NCBI GenBank assembly: GCA_023391015.1
Contig: JAEWBT010000029.1
Span: 1 to 47,195 of the forward strand
Direction of reading: 5' to 3'
From: Bacteroidota bacterium
Lineage (GTDB): Bacteria > Bacteroidota > Bacteroidia > Chitinophagales > Chitinophagaceae
Length of the DNA stretch: 47,195 bases
Numbering within the stretch: position 1 is the first letter of the stretch; each line of letters opens with the position of its first letter. The notes under the pieces were generated by a model. It made no database searches. It saw nothing but the letters and a program-made list of their open reading frames with translations, and was not told where the DNA came from. The position numbers and the translations under genes are program-made. Shown piece after piece: positions 14,561 through 24,675 of the stretch.

Positions 14561-17500
14561 TTGCATATCATCCGTAAAATTTTAAAAATTCTGGCCTGGG
14601 TCGCCGGAAGTCTGGTGGCCTTGCTGCTGCTGGTCTTCCTGCTGCTGCAAGTGCCGGCTGTTCAGAATTATCTTAAAGATAAAGCCGTTGCCTACCTCGA
14701 GAAGAAAATCGGTACCCGTGTTGAAGTGGCACACCTTTCCATTGGATTCCCGAAAAAGGTTGTGCTGGAAGGCATCTACTTTGAAGACCGGAAAAAAGAC
14801 ACTTTGCTTTCCGGCGAGCGCATCGCGGTGGATATCAGTATGCTGAAACTGCTGCAAAGTGCGGTTGTAGTACAGTCGGTAGAGCTGGAAGGAATCCATG
14901 CCAATATTTACCGGAAAGCGCCTGATACGGTTTTCAACTATCAATACATCATCGACGCTTTTGCCTCGCCTTCCAAAACCGAGGTGGATACCAGTGGCGG
15001 CATGCGCTTCGATGTAGACCGCGTTTCGCTACGCCGTGTCGTTGCGTCTTATGTGGATGATCAGGAAGGCATGAACCTCTACGCGTCGATCGGCAAATTC
15101 AACACCCGTTTCCGGGAATTTGACCCCGACAAACTGCGCTTCGCCATTCCGGAAATTGCGCTTGAAAACAGCCGCGCCGTGATTCGCCAGTACAAGCCGC
15201 TGATTGAAGCACCCAAGAGCATGGCGGAGCACAAAGCCGAAAGCAGCGAACCCATTCAGCTGGCCTTAAAGCTGGGTAAGGTGGATCTGAAAGGCATTGA
15301 TTTTGACTATGAAAATACTCTTCAGGATTTTTCTGCCAAACTGCAACTTGGGGCTTTCGGCGCGCAGGTAGATTCGCTGGATCTGGGGCGGCTTCACATT
15401 GCTCTGGACAAGCTGGCCCTGAGCAATACCACCGGCATCGTGCGCTTCGGGCCTACACCGCAGGCGCAAATGGTGGCTGAAGAAGCTGGCGAAACGGTGC
15501 AGGCGACGGTCGAAAACCCATGGAAGCTGCTGATTAACGACTTGGGCATCACCAATGTTGCCGTGAAATTCGACAACGATGCTGAACGGCGCGTTCCCTA
15601 TGGTATCGACTATGCGCATCTTGATGTGAAAGGCCTTTTGCTGGATGGCGAAAACATGGCTTTTACACCCGCGCGCTTTGAAGGCACCGTAGACCGGGCC
15701 GAACTGACCGAGCAAAACAGTCGTTTTCAGCTCCGGAACCTGCGCACTGCTTTTCTTTACAACGACTCCGGCGTAGTGCTCAACGACCTGTACTTAGAGA
15801 CCGACAAAACCATCCTGCGCGACCGCATTCAGGTAGGCTGGCCGTCGCTGGATGCGCTGGACAAAAATCCCGGAGTGATGCTCTTGGTGGCGAACCTGCG
15901 CAACAGCCGGGTGGCCATTCCGGATGTACTCACCTTTGCCCCGATGCTGCGCGACGTGCCGCCGTTTCAAAAAGCACCAAACGCGGTTTACGCCATCAAC
16001 GATTTGCAGCTGGCAGGCCGCCTCAGCGATCTGCGTATCAATGTTTTGGACCTGGCTGGTTTAGAAGATACGCGCGTGCGCCTGGCCGGAACCATCAAGG
16101 GCCTGCCCGACCCTGACCGTGCTGTTTTTAACCTGAATATTACACAGCTGCGAACTACCAACACTGATTTTGATAAATTCCTGCCCCCCAATACGCTGCC
16201 GCCCGACATCCGGATTCCGGAAAAACTGGCCCTGACAGGCAACTTCACGGGCCGGATTGCCGACTTCCGTTCCAATTTCGCCCTGACCACCAACCGCGGT
16301 AACGCCCGCGGCGTGCTGGCGATGCGCAATTTTGGCGATGGCGGCTATATGGTGGATGCTACCACGCAAGGGCTCAATCTCGGCTATATTTTAAAGCAGG
16401 AAGCTACAATCGGTGCTATCAGCGCGTATGCCCAGGCTACGGGCCGCGGCTTTGCCCCAAAGACCGGCGTAGCAAATTTTAAAGCGCAGGTGTATGGCGC
16501 TTTCTTTAACGGTTACAACTACAAAGGCGTTGACGTTTCCGGAAATTTGCAGGGCGGCATTGTCAAAGCCAAAGGTGTTTCCCGCGATCCGAACGTAGCC
16601 ACCACTTTTGACGTCGTGGCCGACCTGCGCGGCAAAGACCCGGCACTGGCCGGAAAAGTGAATCTAACCGCACTGGATTTGCAGGCATTGCATTTTACCA
16701 CTACGCCGTTCCGCGTGGATGGTTTGATTTTGGCTGACGTCTCTAAACTGGACCCGGACAATCCGATTGGAACGGTGCTGGTGCAGGGGGCTAATCTTAA
16801 CGTCAATGGCCAGAAGTTTAACCTTGATACGGTGAGCGTGGTTGCGTTGCAAACCGTGGATTCCGGTTATATGGTCCGCATCCGTTCTGAAATCCTGACT
16901 GCGAATATGTGGGGCAATTATGCCTTTACGCAAGTAGGGCCGTCGGTGATGAATTTGATCGACCGCTACTACCACCTTCCGGGCTACAAACCAACACCCG
17001 CCCGACCGCAGGACTTTGTTCTGACGGCCACCATCCAGCCTTCCCTGTTGCCAATCCTGATGCCCATCGACACGACCGCAACCGATTCGGTATTGACGGC
17101 TTCCGGATTTATTCCTACCCAAATCAAAGGCTCGGCTCCGATTGATGTTTATACCGCATTCAACTCCACCGCTTCGCTGCTCGATGCACAGGTAAAATCC
17201 CCCCGTATTATCTACGGCCCGAACCGGGTGGACAGCCTTTCGCTGGTGGCGACCACCAAAGACACGGCAGCCCTGCGTTATAACCTGAACGTAGCCAGTG
17301 CCAAAGCATCCTCGCTGAATTTGTATCAAACGTCGTTGCGCGGTGCGGTGGCCAACGACCTGCTCACCTTTAAGCTGGATAACCGCGATGCTGCCAACGT
17401 CTCCCGCTACGTGCTGAGCGGCAACGTGATGGCCTCGGCGGAGGATGCTTACCGGCTTTCGCTGTCCCGCGATACGGTGCTGCTGAACTATCAGGCCTGG

Positions 17501-19645
17501 ACCGTCCCTGACTCCAACTATCTGGAATACTCGCCGGCAGGTATTGTGGCAAAAGATTTTGCGTTCAGGAGCGGCAGCCAAAGTTTTGGTGCTTATAGCC
17601 AGGCGCTTACGCCCAAATCACCGTTGGACCTGCGTTTCCGGAATTTTCGCATCAGTACGATTACCGATTTCGTAGGACAGGATTCACTGAATATAGAGGG
17701 CTTTGTGAACGGCTATGCGTCGCTACAGGATCTTTCCGGCGACATGCCGCAGTTTAGTTCCGATCTGCGCATCGACAGCATTTCCTACAACCGCGACACG
17801 CTGGGAACCATTCTGGTGCAGGCCGATAATGCCACCGAAGATGCCATCACAGCCAACGTGGCCCTGAACTGCTATGGCAACGATATGCGCCTGAACGGGG
17901 TGTATTACATCGCCGGACAAAAGGTGGATATGAACCTCAATATTGGTAACCTGAACCTGGAAAAATTGCCTGCCCTCAGCGCGGGTCAGATTGCTGAAAG
18001 TGGTGGCTCGCTTAAAGGCAGCATTGACGTGCTGGGAACCCTGAATGATCCGGACGTAAACGGAAGCCTGCATTTTGATAGTGCATTTTTTACCCCAACC
18101 ATGCTCGGTGCTCGGCTTTATATCCCATCCGACAACATTTTTGTAACGCCGAAGGGCGTACGTTTCGACCGGTTTACCTTCCTGGATTCTGCGGGACATG
18201 AAGCCGTGATTGATGGCCGGATTCTGACCAGCGATTTCAAAAAATACCGGTTCGACCTGCGGGTAACCGCTGATAGTTTTCTCATTGCCAACGCTACCCG
18301 CCGGCCAGGCAGCGATCAGCTTTTTTACGGTCGCCTGAATGTTTCTGCTGATACCCGGATTTCCGGCTCGCTGAATGCACCGAATGTTTCCGGAAATATC
18401 CGCATCAACGACGGTACCGACTTTAAAGTTTTGTTGCCGAGCACCAACCCGGAAGTGGATGCCGGCGTCGGCGTAGTGAAGTTTGTAGATGAAAAAAACC
18501 ATGTGCATACCGTAGGTCAAAAGACGGACACCTTAACGGCGCGGACAGAGGTCAGCGGTGTGGATGTGGACCTGGCAGTCCAGACGGATAGCATGGCCCG
18601 CTTTACTGTTGTGATTGATGAACGTAATGGGGATGCGCTTTCGGTACGGGGTGTTTCCAATTTAGGGGTGGGCATGGACCGGAGTGGGAAATTTACCCTG
18701 ACCGGTGCCTATCAGCTTCAGGAAGGTTCTTACCTGCTGACGCTGAACTTCCTACGCCGGCAGTTCAACATCCAACACGGTAGCACCATTACCTGGACCG
18801 GCGAACCGACAGATGCGCGGGTGGACATCACCGCTACCTACACGGCCAATACGTCTCCCATCGACTTGGTAGTGGATCAACTGGCCGGCTCGCCTCAAAA
18901 CGAACTGAACCGCTACAAGCAGCGCCTGCCTTTTGAAGTGGATTTGAAAATGACCGGCGAATTGATGAAACCGGTGATTTCCTTCGACATTCAACTGCCC
19001 GATCGCACCAGCTCGCAGTGGGATGTGGTGAAAGCCCGATTAGCACAATTGCGCGCCAACGAAAGTGAGCTGAATAAGCAGGTATTTGCCTTGCTGTTGC
19101 TGAACCGGTTTGTGAGCGAAACACCGCTGAAAGATTATGGCGACAATGGTGGATTGGAAAACTATGCCCGTCAGAGCGCCAGCCGCCTGCTCACGGACCA
19201 ACTGAACCGCATTGCCGGAAGCCTGATAAAAGGCGTAGACCTTAACGTGGACGTCAATTCGTCTCAGGATTATTCCACCGGCACGGCTGCCCAGCGCACT
19301 GACGTAACTGTTGGCCTTTCCAAACGTTTACTCAATGACCGGCTCCGGGTAAATGTAGGCTCTAACTTTAAGGTGGAAGGACCCAAACAAGCCAATGAAT
19401 CAGCCAATCAGATAGCCTCTGATATTTCTATTGAATACCAGCTGACCAAAGATGGCCGCTACCAACTGCGCACCTACCGCCGCAATCAATATACCGATGT
19501 GGTGGCAGGGCAGGTGGTAGAGACCGGTGCCGGTGTTGGGGCCAGCATTAGCTATGACCGGTTCCGGGAAATTTTTCAAAGTGCAGACAAGACGCGCCGG
19601 CAGCGGCTGCAAAAACGCGCCCGTGCCCGCGACAGCGTCCAATAA
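14561..19645 (+). CDS. tamB: TamB-family translocation and assembly module protein
   Basis: About 1694 aa. It has a short basic N-terminus, one membrane anchor (about residues 9-30: AWVAGSLVALLLLVFLLLQV) and a very long beta-rich AsmA/TamB repeat body. A C-terminal TamB (DUF490) domain covers roughly the last 400 residues (LTLNFLRRQFNIQHGSTITW, then the QVFALLLLNRF region). TamB spans the periplasm and is thought to move phospholipid or assist outer-membrane protein assembly together with an Omp85 partner. The partner gene starts 6 bp downstream. Start uncertain: the frame opens at a TTG (14489), but the membrane anchor fits a start at TTG 14561 better. Confidence 0.85.
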   Translation: MHIIRKILKILAWVAGSLVALLLLVFLLLQVPAVQNYLKDKAVAYLEKKIGTRVEVAHLSIGFPKKVVLEGIYFEDRKKDTLLSGERIAVDISMLKLLQSAVVVQSVELEGIHANIYRKAPDTVFNYQYIIDAFASPSKTEVDTSGGMRFDVDRVSLRRVVASYVDDQEGMNLYASIGKFNTRFREFDPDKLRFAIPEIALENSRAVIRQYKPLIEAPKSMAEHKAESSEPIQLALKLGKVDLKGIDFDYENTLQDFSAKLQLGAFGAQVDSLDLGRLHIALDKLALSNTTGIVRFGPTPQAQMVAEEAGETVQATVENPWKLLINDLGITNVAVKFDNDAERRVPYGIDYAHLDVKGLLLDGENMAFTPARFEGTVDRAELTEQNSRFQLRNLRTAFLYNDSGVVLNDLYLETDKTILRDRIQVGWPSLDALDKNPGVMLLVANLRNSRVAIPDVLTFAPMLRDVPPFQKAPNAVYAINDLQLAGRLSDLRINVLDLAGLEDTRVRLAGTIKGLPDPDRAVFNLNITQLRTTNTDFDKFLPPNTLPPDIRIPEKLALTGNFTGRIADFRSNFALTTNRGNARGVLAMRNFGDGGYMVDATTQGLNLGYILKQEATIGAISAYAQATGRGFAPKTGVANFKAQVYGAFFNGYNYKGVDVSGNLQGGIVKAKGVSRDPNVATTFDVVADLRGKDPALAGKVNLTALDLQALHFTTTPFRVDGLILADVSKLDPDNPIGTVLVQGANLNVNGQKFNLDTVSVVALQTVDSGYMVRIRSEILTANMWGNYAFTQVGPSVMNLIDRYYHLPGYKPTPARPQDFVLTATIQPSLLPILMPIDTTATDSVLTASGFIPTQIKGSAPIDVYTAFNSTASLLDAQVKSPRIIYGPNRVDSLSLVATTKDTAALRYNLNVASAKASSLNLYQTSLRGAVANDLLTFKLDNRDAANVSRYVLSGNVMASAEDAYRLSLSRDTVLLNYQAWTVPDSNYLEYSPAGIVAKDFAFRSGSQSFGAYSQALTPKSPLDLRFRNFRISTITDFVGQDSLNIEGFVNGYASLQDLSGDMPQFSSDLRIDSISYNRDTLGTILVQADNATEDAITANVALNCYGNDMRLNGVYYIAGQKVDMNLNIGNLNLEKLPALSAGQIAESGGSLKGSIDVLGTLNDPDVNGSLHFDSAFFTPTMLGARLYIPSDNIFVTPKGVRFDRFTFLDSAGHEAVIDGRILTSDFKKYRFDLRVTADSFLIANATRRPGSDQLFYGRLNVSADTRISGSLNAPNVSGNIRINDGTDFKVLLPSTNPEVDAGVGVVKFVDEKNHVHTVGQKTDTLTARTEVSGVDVDLAVQTDSMARFTVVIDERNGDALSVRGVSNLGVGMDRSGKFTLTGAYQLQEGSYLLTLNFLRRQFNIQHGSTITWTGEPTDARVDITATYTANTSPIDLVVDQLAGSPQNELNRYKQRLPFEVDLKMTGELMKPVISFDIQLPDRTSSQWDVVKARLAQLRANESELNKQVFALLLLNRFVSETPLKDYGDNGGLENYARQSASRLLTDQLNRIAGSLIKGVDLNVDVNSSQDYSTGTAAQRTDVTVGLSKRLLNDRLRVNVGSNFKVEGPKQANESANQIASDISIEYQLTKDGRYQLRTYRRNQYTDVVAGQVVETGAGVGASISYDRFREIFQSADKTRRQRLQKRARARDSVQ

Positions 19646-19651
19646 AAAGCT

Positions 19652-21967
19652 ATGATGAGAACGTACCGATTGATTCTGGCAAGTATCCTGTTGGGGAGTT
19701 TAGCCGCCTGCAACCCTACCCGGAAGCTGGGCCCCGGACAGCGGCTTTATACCGGCGCGGAGGTTAAGGTGGAAGGCATTTCCAAAAAAGAAAAAAAGGC
19801 TTTGGCGTCAGAGCTGAAAGCGCTGGCCCGTCCCAAGCCCAACAGTAACTTTCTGGGGTTTCGGTACGGCCTTTTCTTTTGGAACATCGGTGACACGGCC
19901 AAAAAGAAAGGCGTGAAAGCCTGGCTGCGGCGTAAATACGGCGAAGCGCCCGTGCTGGCATCTTCAGTCAGCCTGGGCAAGAACAGCGAGGTGATGCAAA
20001 GCCGCCTTTTCAATCGTGGCTACTTTTACGGAGAAGTAAATGGCGTAGCGGATACGTCTAAAGGCAAGTACATGAAAGCGGAATACACTGCTATTCCCGG
20101 CGACCGGTACTACATCCGTGAAGTGAATTACCCCACAGGTACGGATTCCCTTTCAGCCAATATTGAACGGGCAACCCGTCGTCGCCGTTTGCTGAAACCC
20201 GGCGACCCTTACGACCTGGATGTAATCAAGGCCGAGCGCGAGCGTATTGACCAGCGCCTGAAGGAACGTGGTTTTTATTACTTTAGCCCCGATGCATTGC
20301 TGGCCGAAGTGGATTCTTCCGTAGGCGACCACAAAGTGGATATCAATATGGTCATCAAAGAAGACGCTACCCCGCGCTCACTCGATCAATACACGTTGCG
20401 CTACATCAATGTGTATCCCAATTTTGATCTTCAGGAAAGCCTGCAAGGAGATACTGTGGGCGACTATATGGCAGCGAAACCTACCAAAGACGGCTATTTT
20501 ATTGCGGACCCGCAACACCATTTCCGCGATGTGGTTTTCAACAAAACGTTGGTTTTTAAATCCGGTGACCTTTATAACCGGCGCGCCCACAACAGCTCCC
20601 TGAACCGGCTGATTAATCTGGGCGTTTTTAAGTTTGTGAAGGCAGAGTTTGAAGACGTGGATTCCACTTCCAACCTGCTGGATGTGAATTATTACGCTAC
20701 CCCATTTCCCCGGAAAACCCTGGGCGCAGAACTGCTGGGCCTCACGCGCTCCAACAATTCTACCGGCTCACAGGTCTCGCTTTCGTGGCAACACCGCAAT
20801 CTTTTCCGGGGGGCGGAGCGGTTGAAAGTAACCGGCTTCTTAGGGTTGGAAAATCAAATCTTCGGTCAGCAAAGCGTCGCAACGGTGCGCTATGGCGGAC
20901 AGGTGGATTTATCGGTGCCACGCATTCTTTCGCCGATCCCACTGAATACCAAAGGCGGCTATGTTCCGGAAACCAACTTCTCGCTGGGCTATGAACATTT
21001 TAAACGAACGGACCAGTATTCCCTCAACACGTTTACGATGCAATATGGCTATACCTGGAAGCCGGAAATCCGGAAAGAGCACAAGCTCACCGTCGTGAAC
21101 GTGAATGTGGTGGACTCCTCGAAAGTAACCGATTCGTTCCGGCAACTGATTCAGATAAACCCGGTGCTGCAGCGCAGCATCACCCGGCAGTTGATTATCG
21201 GGTCTATCTACAACTACAACTTCAACACCAACGCCCGCACCAACCGGCGGCATCACAACTATTACTTTAACGCCAATGCCGACGTGGCGGGAAACCTGCT
21301 GGGCCTGATTAGTGGAACCTCCTCCGGCAATAAAGAAGTCAAGATCAAAGACATTCCTTTCTCCCAGTATGTGCGGGGCGAGTTGGAAGGGCGGCATTAC
21401 TGGCGAATCAACAACAGCAAGCCCGAAAATGATATTACGCTGGTAAGCCGCCTGCTGGTAGGAGCAGGGTATGCCTATGGCAACCGCGAAGATTTACCGT
21501 TTATCAAGCAGTTTTTCAGCGGTGGAGTCAATAGTGTACGGGCTTTCCGGGCGCGCTCCGTGGGGCCTGGAAGCTATGCCGGTGCGGCTTATACGGTCAA
21601 TGGCATTACCTACTCTGCCGATCAGCCGGGCGACATTCGCTTTGAAGCCAACACCGAGTTGCGGTTCCCGGTTTACTCGTTTATAAAAGGCGCTCTTTTT
21701 GTGGATGCCGGCAACGTCTGGGCCATGCGGAAGGACAGTACAAGACCGGGGGCCGAGTTTACATCTAAGGCTTTATCGCAGCTGGCTGTGGGTGCCGGCG
21801 TGGGGCTGCGGTTCGATATTTCGTTCCTGGTGATTCGCGCCGATGTGGCGATCCCTATTCGAGACCCAGCTACGCTGACCAATACTGGGTCGGGTATTGG
21901 CAATGTGACACCCGCTGCCAACCGGGATAAGTTTATCGTTAACCTGGCCATTGGGTATCCGTTCTAG
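19652..21967 (+). CDS. tamL: Omp85/BamA-family lipoprotein TamL
   Basis: 771 aa. Lipoprotein signal peptide with lipobox LAAC (Cys20). An N-terminal periplasmic POTRA-like region follows (about 30-390, including IREVNYPTGTDSL). The C-terminal Omp85 beta-barrel (about 400-771) has the family's GGVNSVRAFRARSVGPGSY signature near residue 630 and a terminal aromatic residue (GYPF). In Bacteroidota this TamA relative is an outer-membrane lipoprotein that pairs with TamB; the 6-bp spacing from tamB supports one operon. Involvement in outer-membrane protein assembly follows from the family. Confidence 0.85.
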   Translation: MMRTYRLILASILLGSLAACNPTRKLGPGQRLYTGAEVKVEGISKKEKKALASELKALARPKPNSNFLGFRYGLFFWNIGDTAKKKGVKAWLRRKYGEAPVLASSVSLGKNSEVMQSRLFNRGYFYGEVNGVADTSKGKYMKAEYTAIPGDRYYIREVNYPTGTDSLSANIERATRRRRLLKPGDPYDLDVIKAERERIDQRLKERGFYYFSPDALLAEVDSSVGDHKVDINMVIKEDATPRSLDQYTLRYINVYPNFDLQESLQGDTVGDYMAAKPTKDGYFIADPQHHFRDVVFNKTLVFKSGDLYNRRAHNSSLNRLINLGVFKFVKAEFEDVDSTSNLLDVNYYATPFPRKTLGAELLGLTRSNNSTGSQVSLSWQHRNLFRGAERLKVTGFLGLENQIFGQQSVATVRYGGQVDLSVPRILSPIPLNTKGGYVPETNFSLGYEHFKRTDQYSLNTFTMQYGYTWKPEIRKEHKLTVVNVNVVDSSKVTDSFRQLIQINPVLQRSITRQLIIGSIYNYNFNTNARTNRRHHNYYFNANADVAGNLLGLISGTSSGNKEVKIKDIPFSQYVRGELEGRHYWRINNSKPENDITLVSRLLVGAGYAYGNREDLPFIKQFFSGGVNSVRAFRARSVGPGSYAGAAYTVNGITYSADQPGDIRFEANTELRFPVYSFIKGALFVDAGNVWAMRKDSTRPGAEFTSKALSQLAVGAGVGLRFDISFLVIRADVAIPIRDPATLTNTGSGIGNVTPAANRDKFIVNLAIGYPF

Positions 21968-22432
21968 GCCAACAGGGGTGATAGTTCGGAAAGGATTTTC
22001 CGGAAATTTTTTTACAAAAAGGCAGTTGCTATCCAACACCGAGCGATGCCTTGATAGGGTGTGAAATGCTTTATGGTTGCTATTGCATTTCCGGAATTTT
22101 CCGGAAATTCGCTACGGCTGTAGAAGCCCTACGAGGTATTACAGGACCTTTGAGAGAAGTGGTGCCACGACAACGGAAATGATTTTATTAGAAAAGCATT
22201 TGCAAAAGCGCTCCAAATCCACTTATTTTTACAGCGGCCTTCTAAGACAGTAAAAACTTCCCAAACCGTTGGGTACAGGGGTGTTTTTAGGTTTTTTTGA
22301 AGAATTTTTTACAGGAAACTTGTTTTTTCCAGAAATCTTGCAAATATTGTGTGCCGTTTCGCATGGAAAGGGCTGCGCAACGTTCCCTCATAGTGCAATC
22401 AGACTCCCGCAAAAAACCACATCGACCGTAGT
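21968..22432. other. 465-bp intergenic region before gldK
   Basis: No gene is supported here. It contains three TTCCGGAA palindromes (21998, 22089, 22099, the last two 10 bp apart) and AT-rich tracts. It presumably holds the gldKLMN promoter, but no exact TAnnTTTG box at a suitable distance was found. Confidence 0.5.
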
Positions 22433-23692
22433 ATGAAAAATGTCTCCCTGAAGATCTCGGCCTTTGCGCTTGCAGCAATAGCAGCAACCGGCTGTGGACC
22501 ATCGGGCACCGGCGGCCAACTCGTAGGTGCGCCCAACACGCTCGCCTACAAAGCGCCCACGCCGCTCGGCATGTCTTATATTCCCGCCGGCGTATTGCGG
22601 ATGGGGGCTGCCGACGAAGATGTTCGTGGCCGCAATGATGCCTTAATCCGCACCACGCAGATGACCGGCTATTACATGGACAACACCGAGATTTCCAACG
22701 CGCAATACCGGCAGTTTACCAACTACGTCCTGGACTCGATCGCGCATACCCAACTGGGCGATTTTATTGATAATCCGGACGGCACGCAGCGGGTGGATAT
22801 GCGCAAACGCATCAACTACCGCAATGAAGAAGTAACGGAGCAACTGGCCGGTCTTTTTATCATGCCGGAACAGTCGGGCTGGGGTCGCCGGGAGCTGGAC
22901 GTGAGCAAACTGGTGTACCGCTACTCGGAGTTTCAGTATGACGAAGCTGTACGCAACCCGAATCAGCCACGCACCAATTTTATCCGGAGCTACGAAGTCC
23001 CCGCTTACCCAGACACCCTCGTATGGACCCGGCAGTTCAATTATTCTTCCAACGAGCCGATTAGCCAGCAATACAACTGGTTCCCGGCGTTCAACAACTA
23101 CCCGGTCGTGGGCGTTAACTGGAATCAGGCAAACGCTTTCTGCCACTGGCGCACCGAAACATGGAAAAACGAGCGCGAGCGCACCAAACAGTTCTTTGAA
23201 GGCAAATTCACGCTGCCGACCGAGATGCAGTGGGAGTGGGCCGCGCGCGGTGGCCGCAACCAGGCAACGTATCCGTGGGGCGGACCGTACCTCGTAAACA
23301 AAAAAGGCTGTTACCTCGCCAACTTTAAACCGATGCGCGGTAACTACGCCGCCGACGGGGGACTCTACACTGTGGAAGTAGATAAATACTACCCGAACGA
23401 TTACGGTCTTTATAACATGGCCGGCAACGTAAGCGAGTGGACACAGACTACGTATTTCGGAACTGCCTACCAAACTGTGGCCGACATCAACCCGGACATC
23501 AACTACAAAATCCGCGAAAGCGATCCACAATGGATGCGCCGTAAAGTGGTTCGGGGCGGTTCCTGGAGAGACATTTCCTATTACCTGCAAAATGGCACCC
23601 GCGATTGGGAATATGCCGACACTGCCAAGGCCTATATCGGCTTCCGCTGCGTTTATCAGCAAATTGCTCCCGGCCTGACCAACCGCCGCTAA
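22433..23692 (+). CDS. gldK: GldK/PorK, T9SS outer-membrane-associated lipoprotein
   Basis: 419 aa. Lipoprotein signal peptide ending ATGC (Cys21), then a formylglycine-generating-enzyme/sulfatase-modifying fold typical of GldK: MTGYYMDNTEISNAQYRQF, FTLPTEMQWEWAARGG, NVSEWTQTTYF and GGSWRD. GldK forms a periplasmic ring with GldN under the outer membrane in the type IX secretion system. The gene opens a gldK-L-M-N cluster with gaps of 52, 79 and 32 bp. Identity is firm from both sequence and gene order. Confidence 0.95.
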   Translation: MKNVSLKISAFALAAIAATGCGPSGTGGQLVGAPNTLAYKAPTPLGMSYIPAGVLRMGAADEDVRGRNDALIRTTQMTGYYMDNTEISNAQYRQFTNYVLDSIAHTQLGDFIDNPDGTQRVDMRKRINYRNEEVTEQLAGLFIMPEQSGWGRRELDVSKLVYRYSEFQYDEAVRNPNQPRTNFIRSYEVPAYPDTLVWTRQFNYSSNEPISQQYNWFPAFNNYPVVGVNWNQANAFCHWRTETWKNERERTKQFFEGKFTLPTEMQWEWAARGGRNQATYPWGGPYLVNKKGCYLANFKPMRGNYAADGGLYTVEVDKYYPNDYGLYNMAGNVSEWTQTTYFGTAYQTVADINPDINYKIRESDPQWMRRKVVRGGSWRDISYYLQNGTRDWEYADTAKAYIGFRCVYQQIAPGLTNRR

Positions 23693-23744
23693 GTTTTTTC
23701 CTTCTACCCTTTCACACGTTTCTTATTCCCCCTTACTTAAGACA

Positions 23745-24596
23745 ATGAAGTCTATAGCCCTGTTTTTTGAAACAAAGTCTGGCAAGTATATCAAAAACCT
23801 GATCATCGGGCTGGGTGCTTCGGTGGTTCTGGTTGGTGCCCTGGCCAAAATCCAACACTGGTCCTGGGCCGGTCCTGCCCTGACGATTGGAATGCTCACC
23901 GAAGCATTCATCTTTGCCCTGCTGGGTATCCTGCCGCCCCACAAAGACTACTACTGGGAGCGCTACTACCCGAACCTGGATCAGAACCCACGCGTGGAAG
24001 CCTACCGCAAGGGCGTGAAAACCGTTAATGTTGATATTACCGCCGGTGCGCTCAATGCTGGCCAACAGCAATCGCCCAGTGCGCTGGCTGCTATGGACCG
24101 GATGTTGGAGGAAGCGCAGATTACACCTGCAAACCTGAAGCGACTGAATGAAAACTTCTCCCGCTTTGGCCAGACCGTAGAAGGCATGCGCGATATTACC
24201 GACGTGGCCGTTGCCACCGGCGCTTACACTACAGCAGCGCAGGAAACCGCCAACACGCTGAATGAACTGCGTACCACTTTTGCCGGTGCTTCCCAAACGA
24301 TGTCCTCGTTTAACGCTGCCGCAGAAGATACCGCTCAATTCCATCAGCAGGTTTCTATCCTGAGCCGCAATCTGGGTTCGCTCAATCAGATTTATGAAGT
24401 AGAGCTGCAGGATGCCAACAACCACCTGAAAGCCATGAATAAGTTTTATGGCAACTTGGTGAACGCTTCTGAAGCCATGGCCGACTCCGCTACTGATGCG
24501 CAGGCTGCCAAAGAGCAAATGGGTCGCCTTGCATCCAACCTGAGCAGCCTCAACACCATCTATGGCAACATGCTGGGTGCCATGCAGGGACGCTAA
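23745..24596 (+). CDS. gldL: GldL/PorL, T9SS inner-membrane motor subunit
   Basis: 283 aa. Two transmembrane helices at the N-terminus (about residues 16-36 and 43-62) carry a membrane-embedded acidic residue in helix 2 (Glu53, in GMLTEAFIF) and Lys35 at the end of helix 1; such residues are the candidates for proton coupling. A long cytoplasmic region rich in helices follows (about 100-283). GldL and GldM form the proton-motive-force driven motor that powers type IX secretion and gliding. Second gene of the cluster. Confidence 0.95.
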   Translation: MKSIALFFETKSGKYIKNLIIGLGASVVLVGALAKIQHWSWAGPALTIGMLTEAFIFALLGILPPHKDYYWERYYPNLDQNPRVEAYRKGVKTVNVDITAGALNAGQQQSPSALAAMDRMLEEAQITPANLKRLNENFSRFGQTVEGMRDITDVAVATGAYTTAAQETANTLNELRTTFAGASQTMSSFNAAAEDTAQFHQQVSILSRNLGSLNQIYEVELQDANNHLKAMNKFYGNLVNASEAMADSATDAQAAKEQMGRLASNLSSLNTIYGNMLGAMQGR

Positions 24597-24675
24597 TTTT
24601 CCGGAAATTTCCGGAAATTAACCCTCTTTATTTTTATTTATTACCCTCTCCTTTTAAAAGAAAAATCCTCTCAGG

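Noticed and set aside
22643..23662. 339-aa frame antisense to gldK
   Set aside because: Shadow; gldK is unmistakable on the plus strand.
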